A DNA stretch of 64,000 bases from Bog-257 sp963805985 (GTDB taxonomy: Bacteria; Acidobacteriota; Terriglobia; Terriglobales; Acidobacteriaceae): contig CAWDWG010000008.1 of the NCBI GenBank assembly GCA_963805985.1, forward strand, positions 62,001-126,000, given 5' to 3'. The position numbers and the translations under genes were made by a program. Positions 15,895-24,439 of the stretch are shown here, one piece after another; within the stretch, counting starts at the first letter, position 1; every line of letters starts with the position of its first letter. Below the pieces are notes generated by a model that was not told where the DNA came from, made no database searches, and saw nothing but the letters and a program-made list of their open reading frames with translations.

Positions 15895-16638
15895 TTGACC
15901 CTCCATCTCTCCATCTCCACCGTCGTCCAACACCTGCTCTTCCTCTTTCTTCTGCTGATCGTGCCCGTCTGGGACTTCTGGGACACGCAGCGGCTGAAGC
16001 GCAACCCCAGCTCAGCCGGCAAACTTCGCTATTACAAGACGCTGTGCTCGTGGCTGTGGACCGCAAGCATCGTCTCTCTGATTGTCGTTGGCCCTCGTCC
16101 GCTGCTCACCATTGAACCAACCCCGCAGGAGATTCCCTGGCTATTGCGGCACGTGTGGGCTTTCTATCTGGTGGAGATCGTGATCGCGCTCTTTGTCGCG
16201 CTCATGCTGTTGCCCTACGCCACCGTCTTCTGGAAGAAGGTGAAGAAACAGCCGCGCAAATACTCCTCGGCCGACGCGATGAAATCTCTCGCCTATTTCT
16301 TCCCCGCAACCAGGACGGAGCGCCGCTGGTGGGTTTTCGTCTGCATCACCGCCGGCGTGTGCGAAGAGACACTCTATCGCGGCTTTCTGCTGCACTATCT
16401 ACACACATTTCCCTGGACCTTGAACCTCACGCTGGCGCTGCTGATCTCCTCGGTCATCTTCGGCCTCGCTCATCTCTACAGCGGAATCGGCGGAGTCATC
16501 GGCAGCGCGCTTGCCGGTTTCATCTTCGGCCTGCTGTTCATCCTCACCGGCAGCCTTCTGCTGCCCATGATCCTCCACGCCGCGCTCGATCTCCGCCTGC
16601 TGGTCATCCTGCGCCCGCCCGACGCGAGGAACGGGTAA
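15895..16638 (+). CDS. CPBP family intramembrane metalloprotease
   Basis: A 247-residue polytopic membrane protein of the CAAX-protease/bacteriocin-processing (Abi, Rce1-like) family. The catalytic motif EETLYRG is at about 160-166, the second motif FGLAHLYSG at about 191-199, and a third HAALD near 224. About seven hydrophobic segments are visible. The substrate is unknown; in bacteria members process peptides or regulate immunity and signalling. An in-frame stop (TAA) lies just upstream at 15886-15888, so the only candidate start is the TTG at 15895; the ribosome site is poor. Confidence 0.85.
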   Translation: MTLHLSISTVVQHLLFLFLLLIVPVWDFWDTQRLKRNPSSAGKLRYYKTLCSWLWTASIVSLIVVGPRPLLTIEPTPQEIPWLLRHVWAFYLVEIVIALFVALMLLPYATVFWKKVKKQPRKYSSADAMKSLAYFFPATRTERRWWVFVCITAGVCEETLYRGFLLHYLHTFPWTLNLTLALLISSVIFGLAHLYSGIGGVIGSALAGFIFGLLFILTGSLLLPMILHAALDLRLLVILRPPDARNG

Positions 16639-16958
16639 TGCTGGCCTTCAGGCCAGCAAGCGCCTATTTGGCTTCCGAGCCGACACCCGGAACTCGGTAT
16701 CCGTAGGACATGTGTCAGGGGACGACTCTAGTGTCGTGGAGAACTAGCTTTCTTCCAGGCCGTGGAGTAAGAGGCTCGAAAAACCAGAGCGCCGTAGGGC
16801 GCGTGGCATGATAGCTCAGGACGGAGCGCAGCGGAGTCCTGGGTAGAGTGGGCAAGGAACCAGAGTCCCCCGGGGACGACGCGGTTCGCACGCGTACCTC
16901 GTGCCGATGAGCCTTCTGTTTCTTGTCCGAGCCGGCTTTAGTCGGCAACACTCCGCCT
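16639..16958. other. Intergenic hairpin repeats
   Basis: Convergent gap of 320 bp. GCTGGCCTTCAGGCCAGC (16640-16657) and several weaker palindromes (GGACTCCGCTGCGCTCC-like, CCGGCTTTAGTCGG) are present. No gene is evident. Confidence 0.6.
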
Positions 16959-17291
16959 TCACACCGGCTTGCCGCAATTGGCGCAAAACTTCACTCCCGG
17001 TTGCGCTGGCGTTCCACAATTCGAACAGAAACGTTGCCCCGGTACCGGCGGAGGATTATACGGCGGCTGCGTCCCCGGCGGCGGAGGATAACCATAAGGC
17101 TGCTGCGCCAGCAGCGGCTTGCGCACGATCAGGTAAATCGGCAGAAACACAATGCACAAGAAGAACACCCCAATCGCCCACGCCACGCCGTTCATGCCGC
17201 GCTTGTTGGCATCGCTCGCCACCCAGATGGCGATCAGCAGCGCAATGATGAAGCCAAGTCCAAAACCGCCGAAGAACCCATGAGCGATCAC
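16959..17291 (-). CDS. Small membrane protein with C-terminal zinc ribbon
   Basis: A 110-residue protein with two transmembrane helices (about 5-25 and 36-57), a Pro/Tyr/Gln-rich linker (65-87) and a C-terminal zinc ribbon with FCSNCG and FCANCG (about 88-107). It is the mirror image of the 15108 protein, where the ribbon is N-terminal. The start is 9 bp after the stop of the DUF2752 gene, so the two form an operon. Function unknown. Confidence 0.78.
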   Translation of the reverse strand: MIAHGFFGGFGLGFIIALLIAIWVASDANKRGMNGVAWAIGVFFLCIVFLPIYLIVRKPLLAQQPYGYPPPPGTQPPYNPPPVPGQRFCSNCGTPAQPGVKFCANCGKPV

Positions 17292-17300
17292 ATGCTCCTC

Positions 17301-17693
17301 CTACCAGACCAGGTTATTGCAGATGAAAAGCACAGCCATCACGACAACCAGAGCGCCAATTACGCCATCGCGACGGACCAGCACGCGCGAACGCCCGCCG
17401 AGCGCCGCGACGATCAACCACATCGGATATGCGACGTAGAGCGCCAGCGCCACAACCAGCGATCCAGGATTGTTCCGCGGCAGCGCTCCATGCGCCATCA
17501 GGACGAAATCCCGCGTCATACCGCAAAACGGGCAGCGCAGCCCGGTCATCCAATGCAGCATGCACTGATACCGCAATCCCAGAACTGCGTTGGGTACGAA
17601 AGCAAGCATCAAGCCCCCCAGCACCAGTCCGCCCATCACCAGCAGATGCTGCCTCGGGCCAATGTAACTTTCTGTCATCGCGGATGCGCGCAA
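17301..17693 (-). CDS. DUF2752 membrane protein
   Basis: A 130-residue protein with the DUF2752 signature: TGLRCPFCGMTRDFVLMAHG (two cysteines in CPFCGMTR) followed by RNNPGSLVVAL. Three or four hydrophobic helices flank it. The role is unknown; the motif is conserved across many phyla. Transcribed with the zinc-ribbon membrane protein downstream. A second ATG at residue 6 could be the true start. Confidence 0.8.
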   Translation of the reverse strand: MRASAMTESYIGPRQHLLVMGGLVLGGLMLAFVPNAVLGLRYQCMLHWMTGLRCPFCGMTRDFVLMAHGALPRNNPGSLVVALALYVAYPMWLIVAALGGRSRVLVRRDGVIGALVVVMAVLFICNNLVW

Positions 17694-18135
17694 TGTACCG
17701 TCCGCCTCGCCGCGGCGTCAAGGACTAAAGCGATGAGAATATCGGGCTAGTGTGCCGTTTGAATCGAAAGGCACTCCTACCGCATTTCGTCTACTCCAAT
17801 TCTTGCCGTCGTCTGCTCTACCCCAATTCTTGCTGTCATCCCGAACGGAGCCCGCTTCGGGCGGAGTCGAGGGATCTGCGGTTGGCCGGAAGTGGCTTGC
17901 CGCTGCGAGCAAACCGCAAATGCCCCGCACTCCCATTGGGTGGAGTACCCCTTCGGACGTGCCCCGACACAACGCGACCTGTGAGATCGCCGCTAATCGC
18001 TAATCGCTAATTGTTTTCTTCTCTTGACATCCCCCACCCCGAAGTGTCATTTCTATTTACTTTTCATTTACCGGTACGGATGTGACGGCGAACTCTCTTT
18101 TATACTGAACAGCTTCATGGCAGCGGAAAGGGCTT
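17694..18135. other. Intergenic region with dispersed repeats and a promoter
   Basis: From about 17833 to 17883: GTCATCCCGAACGGAGCCCG ... GAGTCGAGGGATCTGCGG, a dispersed repeat related to the 11.9-kb tandem units. At 17992-18012: ATCGCCGCTAATCGCTAATC, a heptamer tract. A TATACT at about 18103-18108 is a plausible -10 for the DHH gene. No coding frame looks real. Confidence 0.6.
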
Positions 18136-19112
18136 GTGAGGGTCAAGATCTTCTATCACGATAAGTGTTTCGACGGCGCCTGCTCGGCGGCGCTGTTCAT
18201 GCGGTTCTACCGCGAGCGTATTCGCGAGCACGTCGACTTCGAATACCAGGGCCTGGTACATCGTGCAGGTGCTCTATTCGACGAGGCGGACTTCACCGGC
18301 GACGAGAACGCCATCGTCGACTTCAAATATTCCGCCTCGCCCCGCATCACCTGGTGGTTCGATCATCATCAGAGCGCCTTCCTCACGCCCGAGGACGCCT
18401 CGCACTTCGAGCAGCAGCAGAGCGCCCGGAAGTTCTACGATCCCGATTTCCGCTCCTGCACCAAGTTCATCGCCGTCGTCACGCAGCAGCGCTTCGGCTT
18501 CAATCCCGATCCGGTCGCCGAGGTCATCGAGTGGGCCGACATCATCGACGGCGCGCTCTACGACAGTGCGCAAGAGGCGGTCGAGATGAAAGCGCCAGCC
18601 ACGCAGCCTAACCATGCTGATCGAGTCGAATCAGGATCCGCAATTCATTCCCAGCCTGATTCCGCAGCTGGCCTACAAACCGCTGGCGGAGATCCTCGCG
18701 CAACCCGAGGTCGCCGAGCGGTCTACCGGAACTGATGGAACGCCATCGCCGCTCCATCGAGATCATGCGCGAGCGCGCCGAGTGCAAGGACGGCACCATC
18801 TTCTTCGACGTTACCGACCACGACCTCGAGGGCTACAACAAGTTCGTCCCCTACTATCTTCACCCCGACTGCGTATACAGCGTCGGCCTCAGCAAGAGCA
18901 GCTTCCGCACCAAAGTCTCGGTCGGCTCCAATCCCTGGACCACCGCGACCCACATGGAGAACCTGGCGAAGATCTGCGAACGGTACGGCGGAGGCGGTCA
19001 CGCCCGCGTCGGAGCCATCTCGTTCGCGCCAAACATGTTCGACCAGGCCCGTCAGGCCGCGCACGAAATTGTGGAAGAGCTGCGCGCCAGCTACCGTGGA
19101 CACGACAGATGA
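18136..19112 (+). pseudogene. DHH/DHHA1 phosphoesterase, two +1 frameshifts
   Basis: The gene is recognisable across its length but needs three frames. Part A (18136 to about 18600) has YHDKCFDGACSA and FDHHQSAF, the metal-binding DHH motif. Part B (about 18605-18720) reads MLIESNQDPQFIPSLIPQLA. Part C (about 18723-19112) ends with ERYGGGGHARVGAISF, the DHHA1 substrate-binding motif. Each junction needs removal of one base (near 18590-18607 and 18718-18726); the corrected protein would be about 324 residues. Relatives cleave short RNA or cyclic dinucleotide products. Start GTG at 18136 follows GGAAAGGG. As assembled, the protein would stop being DHH-like after about 155 residues. Confidence 0.85.
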
Positions 19113-19148
19113 AGCTTTATAGCAGCTAGGTCGTCGAACGCCCCATCT

Positions 19149-19484
19149 GTGTTACGATGGGCTGTGGCCGGCAAGGTCCGAAAGCTGCGCAAGGTTGTCG
19201 ACGAGACGACCGAGGTTCGCTGCGCTCTGGGGAAGGGAATCATAAGAGAAGAGGTTTGGCTGGACGCGCGCGGCACGATCGTCAGGTACAACCTTGCATT
19301 CGTGAATCATTCTCTTTGTCCTAAGGACAAGGGCAGGGTACTGGGATACGACAATAGCCACGGTCACCATCATCGCCACTACGCCGGCAGGCAAAAAGAG
19401 TTTTTCTTCATTACTTACGAGCAACTGATGAACCGCTTTCTAACCAAAGTGCGAACGCTTCGCCAGAAGAAGGAATCCATATGA
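19149..19484 (+). CDS. TumE/DUF6516-like putative toxin
   Basis: A 111-residue protein with LDARGTIVRYNLAFVNHSL and KGRVLGYDNSHGHHHRHYAG, the GYDN.HG.HH.H signature of DUF6516 (TumE-type toxin component). Its stop overlaps the start of a HTH protein by 4 bp (ATGA), the usual arrangement for a two-gene toxin-antitoxin locus. A TACGAT lies 5 nt before an in-frame GTG at 19164, so the real start may be 19164 with a leaderless message. The toxin activity of this family is known only by genetic association, so the function is tentative. Confidence 0.75.
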   Translation: MLRWAVAGKVRKLRKVVDETTEVRCALGKGIIREEVWLDARGTIVRYNLAFVNHSLCPKDKGRVLGYDNSHGHHHRHYAGRQKEFFFITYEQLMNRFLTKVRTLRQKKESI

Positions 19485-19849
19485 AGTTGAAAATCCATGC
19501 CAATGGTTTTGAAGGATACGCGAAGCGCGCCGCGGCCCGTGCCCGCAAACTCGACCGACGGGAATCGGTTAGGCCGGAGATTACGATCACCTTCGATAAT
19601 CCGCTTGCTATGGCAGAGGTGCTCACGCCAGAGCGCCTTCGGCTACTTCAACAGGTGAGGACGCGCGTTGCCTCGATCACGGCCCTGGCGGCTTGCCTGG
19701 GACGGGATCCCAAGTCTGTCCGCCGGGATGTGCAGAAGCTCGAGCGTGCCGGGGTTCTGCGCACGCGCGAACAGATCAATCCCGGACATGGTCGTGCGAA
19801 GGTCGTCGAGCCAGTGGCCCGCGAATACCGGCTCACTGCGGTTCTTTGA
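19481..19849 (+). CDS. HVO_A0114-like HTH protein, putative antitoxin
   Basis: A 122-residue protein with a MarR-like winged helix: LTPERLRLLQQVRTRVASITALAACLGRDPKSVRRDVQKLERAGVLR is the helix-turn-helix (about 48-95). Typically found paired with DUF6516 proteins, as here (4-bp overlap with the preceding gene). Likely binds the shared promoter and restrains the toxin; that is inferred from gene order. It ends 28 bp before the stop of a convergent gene. Confidence 0.78.
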   Translation: MKLKIHANGFEGYAKRAAARARKLDRRESVRPEITITFDNPLAMAEVLTPERLRLLQQVRTRVASITALAACLGRDPKSVRRDVQKLERAGVLRTREQINPGHGRAKVVEPVAREYRLTAVL

Positions 19850-19876
19850 TTTGGGCTGGGTACTTCTTGGCCGGTT

Positions 19877-21328
19877 CTACTGCCGAGTCGTCCGCGACGC
19901 AATCTCCGGATTCGCGTCGTGCGCCTGTACTTCTTCTTCGGCGCGCTGCAACAGACCCCAATCCGACTGGAACTCCGGCATCAGTTCGCGGTGATTAGCG
20001 TGGACCGTCAGCAGCGCGTTGGTCCGCGCCAACAGCACCTGCATCGCCAACTTGCGATCCGATCCGTCGCTGAAGACGTTGCCGAGGCTCAGCCCCACGC
20101 GCCGCAACTGGCCGTCGCTGGCCACCTCCAGCCAGGGCTGACCGTTCTCGTCAAGATACGTGCGTCCCTGCGCCTGCACCGTGCGGAACATCGTCTCCAC
20201 CTTGCGGCGGTCGGCGATCACCTTGTCGTCAATCGCGCTGCGCAGCACTTCCTCGAACCGGGAACGGTACTGGTCCCATTGCTGATCCGTGCCCACCTGG
20301 CGCTCGCTGTCCGCCTTGATCTCACGCTTCAGATCTTTCTGCCGCTCAACGTCTCCATCCTGCTTGGCCGCATCCAGCTGTTCGTAAAGCACGGCGACGT
20401 CCTCCGAGGGATGGTTGCGCAGATCGTGGTCAGGATTGAAATGTCCAAACAGCAAGTACGAGCCCGCCAGCGCCGGAATCGCCTGCGCCTCCAGCACCGC
20501 AATCGGGATCAGCCACTTGGTCGAGCGGACGGTCTGCTCCGTGCCTTCGCGGCAATCGGAGCTGCGTTTGTACGTTCCCGGCACTTGCTCGATGCGGACA
20601 ATGCGCAGCTGCAGTTCAGGATGATGCTCGGCGTAATGCGTAAAGCTGCGCGCGATTGCCTTGGGCCCGGTCATGCCGAAATCGTTGATCACGTCGCGAT
20701 GCGCTGAGTGCGGAAAATAGATGTCGACCACCATCTTGGAGAAATCGGCGCAATTGCGCGAGAATCCGTTGTAATGATTTACGTTCGGCCGCGTATTGAA
20801 CTCGCGGATGAACGCCTCGTCCTGCTCGCGCGTGGTATGCACTTCGAAGATGTAGATCTCGCGCACGAATGCCGCGGCAACTGCGTCGCGCCAGTTCGCA
20901 TTCGGATCGGAGATGCAGCGCGGGGTGGTGCAGATATCACGGAGGTAAGTCCGCTGATACTGCTGCTGCAGAACGCTGCGCAGCTCGGGATAGCCGAACA
21001 GCGGCTTCTCGTCCAAGCGGTTCACGCCGTAAAGGTAAACGCTCAGCGGAACCACGTTCCACTCGTACGGCTGATCTTCCTTGTAATCTTCGTAGTTCTG
21101 CAGGACCGATCCCTGTTCGTCCGGCCGGCAGAGCCGCATCTTGACCGGCGTCTCCGGACAGATATTCGACAGGTAGACGGCGGAATGGCCCTCGCCGATG
21201 ATCTCGGCCTTGACCAGCTCGGGATGAACATTAGGTTTGGCGTTCAGCAGCAAGCCGACATCGGCCCGCGCCGGCAGATGCACCACCGCCAGAACGCCAA
21301 GTGCGAAGATTGTCTTAATAAGCCGCAT
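19877..21328 (-). CDS. Secreted protein with possible permuted papain-like domain
   Basis: A 483-residue exported protein; I do not recognise a named family. The signal peptide is MRLIKTIFALGVLAVVHLPARA. His48 in GEGHSAVYLSN and Cys193 in NGFSRNCADFSKMVVDIYF follow the His-then-Cys order and the 'NC..F' signature of circularly permuted NlpC/P60- and LRAT-like thiol enzymes. A second half (about 270-400) is charged and helical (QLDAAKQDGDVERQKDLKREIKAD). The ATG at 21328 is preferred for its signal peptide; the frame stays open to 21373. If correct it would be a thiol peptidase or acyltransferase outside the cytoplasm; this is a motif-level inference. Confidence 0.6.
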   Translation of the reverse strand: MRLIKTIFALGVLAVVHLPARADVGLLLNAKPNVHPELVKAEIIGEGHSAVYLSNICPETPVKMRLCRPDEQGSVLQNYEDYKEDQPYEWNVVPLSVYLYGVNRLDEKPLFGYPELRSVLQQQYQRTYLRDICTTPRCISDPNANWRDAVAAAFVREIYIFEVHTTREQDEAFIREFNTRPNVNHYNGFSRNCADFSKMVVDIYFPHSAHRDVINDFGMTGPKAIARSFTHYAEHHPELQLRIVRIEQVPGTYKRSSDCREGTEQTVRSTKWLIPIAVLEAQAIPALAGSYLLFGHFNPDHDLRNHPSEDVAVLYEQLDAAKQDGDVERQKDLKREIKADSERQVGTDQQWDQYRSRFEEVLRSAIDDKVIADRRKVETMFRTVQAQGRTYLDENGQPWLEVASDGQLRRVGLSLGNVFSDGSDRKLAMQVLLARTNALLTVHANHRELMPEFQSDWGLLQRAEEEVQAHDANPEIASRTTRQ

Positions 21329-21599
21329 GTGACGGTAAGCCCGCTCGACTCTTAAGCACCTGCGGACTATCACTTAGACGCTGTTCCCTGAAGAGAAGAT
21401 CGCCCTGAAAGACGACCCTCTTTAATCCATCATACCGTTACGCGCCCGATCTGTGGATTGGCTGATCGTGAACTCACATGGCCAACATGCCGTAGTGCCC
21501 CGCATTTTATTTAACCCCGTATGCTGCAGCAGGTTTCACCAAAATTGGACACGTCGTTGACAATTTGTTGACAACTCCGCAAGCACTTACCGCTACGCT

Positions 21600-21840
21600 G
21601 GTGCCCATTGGCGCTCGATCGGCGGATGGGGTTTTAGGTCGATCTGGACGAGTGACTCCTAAGGCAGTGCTCATCCGCCGGTCTGTGAGTTCGGCCTGAC
21701 CTTCGTGAATTACCGAAGGCAGTCGAGGCCTATGTGTTCGGAGGTGTGCTCGCGGAATTTGCCACTCGTCGCTCGCCCGCCCCGCCTCTCCTGGCGGACT
21801 GCTTCAAGGCACGGAATTGCCTCCGTGCCTTTGCAGTTTC
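21600..21840 (+). ncRNA. Candidate structured RNA with terminator hairpin
   Basis: A 520-bp gap without genes holds nested complementary segments: GGCGCTCGA (21610-21618) with TCGAGGCC (21723-21730) as a closing stem; GGCGGATG (21621-21628) with CATCCGCC (21672-21679), enclosing TTAGG/CCTAA; GGTC/GACC around 21680-21700; CCTTCG/CGAAGG (about 21700-21719); CCGCC/GGCGG (21782-21797). It ends with a perfect 10-bp hairpin AAGGCACGGA/TCCGTGCCTT (21806-21831) followed by TGCAGTTTCT. Two TTGACA boxes (21557 and 21568) precede it, but no good -10. I cannot assign an Rfam family. Confidence 0.45.
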
Positions 21841-21850
21841 TGGATGATCC

Positions 21851-23197
21851 TCAATATGCCAGCAGGATGCGCAAGTCACGCACGTTGTTGCCGGTTGGCC
21901 CGGTCATAATCGCATCGCCAATGGCCTGAAACAGCGGGTAGCTGTCGAACTTCGCCAGCGCCGTAGCTGCATCGAAACCCTGCTGCCGCGCTCGCTCCAC
22001 CGTCGACCCGTCGACAATCGCTCCCGCTGCATCGCTGTTGCCATCGATGCCGTCTGTTCCGGCGCTCAGCACGGTGATGTTCTCGCCCGCAATCTTCTGC
22101 GCACAATACAGCGCAAACTGCTGATTGCGTCCTCCCACACCGGGCTCCGCGCCGATCTTCACCGTCACCTCTCCACCCGAGATCAGGCAGGCGCGCGACA
22201 CCCCCTTACGCAGTTCCCGCAGCCGTGCCAACAGAAAGTCTGCCGCCGGCTCGTAGTCCCAGTCGTCGCAGGCGTTCTCCACATCGACAGCAAAGCCTGC
22301 CAGCGCCGCTTGCTCCACCGCCGCGCTAACGGCCGTGGCGTTGGATAGCACCGTCACATATTGCGATTTCTCGAAAGCCGGATCGCCGGCCTTCGGCGTC
22401 TCTTCCAGTTGTCCGCTCTCGAAGAGCGCCCGTACCGACTGTGGCAGCCGCTCCAGCAACTGGTAGCGCTCCGCAATGTTGTAGCAATCCTTCACCGTCG
22501 TGGTGTCGGGAACGGTTGGGCCTGACGCCAGCGCGTCCAGCGCACCCTCCGGCACATCGGAGACGAGGATCGACAACTGGTAAGCCGGCGACGCCGCTCG
22601 CGCCAACCGCCCGCCTTTGAGTGCCGACAGATGTTTGCGAACCGTGTTGATCTCAGCGATTGGCGCGCCCGAGTGCACCAGCGCCCGATACGTCTGCACC
22701 ACGTCTGCCAGCGAGATCCGCGACCGTATCGGCTTTTCCGCAATTGCCGAGGCTCCGCCGCTGATCAGGAAGACGACCAGCGTCTCCGGCGACAGTCCCG
22801 CAACCAGTTGCAAGATCGCCTCGCCCGCTCGCAGCGAGTCTTCATTGGGCAGCGGATGTCCCCCGCTGAAATACTGGAATCCTGGAAGCTCAGCCGGAGC
22901 CGCGCCGGGAGCCGCGATGATTCCTGTCAGCTCGGCATCGATCAGTCCCGCAAAGTTTTCCGCCAGGCTGTATCCGGCTTTGCCGATGGATACCGCCAGC
23001 ACACGCGTGAACGCCCCCAGGTCGTACACCATTTCGTCGACCTGCAGATAGCGCTCGCGATGCTCCAGTTTCTTGCCCAGTGCGCGGGGAATGCTGCACT
23101 CGCTGAGCGCGTGATCGAAGATTTCGCGCACCCGCGCGCGCAGCTCGCGATACTGCGCATCGGCATTTGCATCCGGCAGCGGGGCAGAGTCAGGCAT
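21851..23197 (-). CDS. Glycerate 2-kinase (MOFRL/DUF4147 family)
   Basis: Phosphorylates glycerate in serine/glyoxylate catabolism. The 448-residue product has the N-terminal domain with VSIGKAGYSLAENF, FLISGGASA (about 146-154), the GGHPLPNEDSLRAGE segment, and the C-terminal MOFRL domain with ISGGEVTV, GGRNQQFAL and SAGTDGIDGNSDAAGAIVD. These are the family hallmarks. The ATG at 23197 (MPDSAP) is chosen because TATAAT ends 6 nt before it, giving a leaderless start; the frame is open to 23227. No neighbours are functionally linked. Confidence 0.92.
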   Translation of the reverse strand: MPDSAPLPDANADAQYRELRARVREIFDHALSECSIPRALGKKLEHRERYLQVDEMVYDLGAFTRVLAVSIGKAGYSLAENFAGLIDAELTGIIAAPGAAPAELPGFQYFSGGHPLPNEDSLRAGEAILQLVAGLSPETLVVFLISGGASAIAEKPIRSRISLADVVQTYRALVHSGAPIAEINTVRKHLSALKGGRLARAASPAYQLSILVSDVPEGALDALASGPTVPDTTTVKDCYNIAERYQLLERLPQSVRALFESGQLEETPKAGDPAFEKSQYVTVLSNATAVSAAVEQAALAGFAVDVENACDDWDYEPAADFLLARLRELRKGVSRACLISGGEVTVKIGAEPGVGGRNQQFALYCAQKIAGENITVLSAGTDGIDGNSDAAGAIVDGSTVERARQQGFDAATALAKFDSYPLFQAIGDAIMTGPTGNNVRDLRILLAY

Positions 23198-23203
23198 GCG
23201 GGG

Positions 23204-23209
23204 ATTATA
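23204..23209 (-). promoter_or_regulatory. -10 box of glycerate kinase, probably leaderless
   Basis: Minus-strand TATAAT followed by CCCCGC and the ATG. Same geometry as ribA. Just upstream (about 23217-23240) is a short GATTAGC heptamer tract. Confidence 0.6.
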
Positions 23210-23327
23210 GAAGGAAGCGATTAGCAATTAGCGATTAGCCAAGCCAGAATCTTGCGACCGCAATCCGAACCGCGATGTGCATTTGCGAGCCCTTCGTCAA
23301 AGATAAGAACCTTTGGCTGACAACAAA

Positions 23328-23502
23328 GCCGAGAGCCGAGAGCCGAGAGCGGACAGCCGAGAGCCGAGAGCGGACAGCCGAGAGCCGAGAGCCGAGAGCC
23401 GACAGCCGAGAGCCGACAGCCGAGAGCGGACAGCCGACAGCCGACAGCCGACAGCCGACAGCCGACAGCCGACAGCCGAGAGCCGACAGCCGACAGCCGA
23501 CA
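23328..23502. repeat. Heptamer microsatellite, 25 units
   Basis: Exactly 25 consecutive 7-bp units (175 bp) drawn from three words: GCCGAGA, GCCGACA and GCGGACA, with GCCGACA prevailing in the right half. It ends at GCTAATGG next to the stop of the hydrolase gene at 23504. The frame is open through it on the plus strand only because no stop occurs in the unit; it is not a gene. Confidence 0.95.
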
Positions 23503-23503
23503 G

Positions 23504-24223
23504 CTAATGGTTAATCGCCAGCTGTTCCTCCACCCAACTTTCCACCGTCATCCTCATTTCGCTGAGATGTCCGGCAAAAAAATGATCGCCAGGCACGAAC
23601 ACCAACTCTTTCGGCTCGGCTGCTTGTGCCACCACCTCCTCCAAAGCGTCATGCGGGCCATACTGATCATGATCGCCGCTGACGAACAGCTTCGGCTTGC
23701 GGCACTCGCGCAGGAAGGAAAACGAATACAGCCGCCCCTCCGCTTCAACGGGAGTGCCAATCGAGATTAGCGCCGTCACTTGGGGATCGGGACAGGCCGC
23801 GCGCAAACCCGTCGCCGAGCCGAACGAGAACCCCGCAAAGATGATCGGCAGAGGAAACTCGCGTTTCAGCCAAGCCAGCGCCGCTTCCACGTCGGCGATC
23901 TCGCCCCGCCCTTCATCGTGTCGTCCCGCGCTGAGTCCCGTGCCCCTGAAGTTAAATCGCAGCACCGGAAATCCAAACGAGTTCAGCGCTTTCATCGCGT
24001 GAAACACAACTTTGTTGTGCATCGTGCCGCCGCCCAGCGGATGCGGATGACACACCAGTCCCGCATGCGTCGCGTCAGCACCGCCGGCATTGAGCAGCGC
24101 CTCCAACCGCCCCGCAGGACCGTCGATGAAGAAGGATCGAACTGTGGAATGTGAAGCGCCCAAACTTCTCTCCGAATCAACTGTTTTAACACGGAGAGCA
24201 GAACACACGAAGAGCACGAACAC
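23504..24223 (-). CDS. Alpha/beta hydrolase (CocE/dienelactone-like, COG2945 type)
   Basis: A serine hydrolase of about 220-239 residues. The oxyanion-side motif CHPHPLGGGTMHNKVV is followed by FNFRGTGLSAG, the nucleophile elbow GFSFGS (Ser in the centre), SGDHDQYGP for the acid region and PGDHFFAGHL for the catalytic histidine. This pattern is typical of small cytoplasmic hydrolases annotated as esterases; the substrate is unknown. The true start is uncertain: the first 20-25 residues (MFVLFVCSALRVKTVDSE) come from repeat-like sequence, and a TTG a little downstream (LGASHSTVRSF) after GGAGAGAAG may be used. Confidence 0.85.
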   Translation of the reverse strand: MFVLFVCSALRVKTVDSERSLGASHSTVRSFFIDGPAGRLEALLNAGGADATHAGLVCHPHPLGGGTMHNKVVFHAMKALNSFGFPVLRFNFRGTGLSAGRHDEGRGEIADVEAALAWLKREFPLPIIFAGFSFGSATGLRAACPDPQVTALISIGTPVEAEGRLYSFSFLRECRKPKLFVSGDHDQYGPHDALEEVVAQAAEPKELVFVPGDHFFAGHLSEMRMTVESWVEEQLAINH

Positions 24224-24439
24224 TCCACTAGAAAGTTCTTCCGTGCTTCCGTGGTGAAAAAACCCCGAAGAAAACTATAGCCCCGCGGGCTCGCTATTCA
24301 CCGCGGGGCATAAGCGCCTGTGATGTTGCCACCACAGAGACGTAGATAATCTACAGGATTTCGACTCCCCGTGAATGAAAAGTTTTGTAAAAACTGAGAG
24401 CCAGTGAAAGAAAATTCTCCCGCTTCCCGACACGCGTCG

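Noticed and set aside
23328..23502. Could the repeat block be a CRISPR array?
   Set aside because: Units are 7 bp and contiguous with no spacers, and no cas genes are present.
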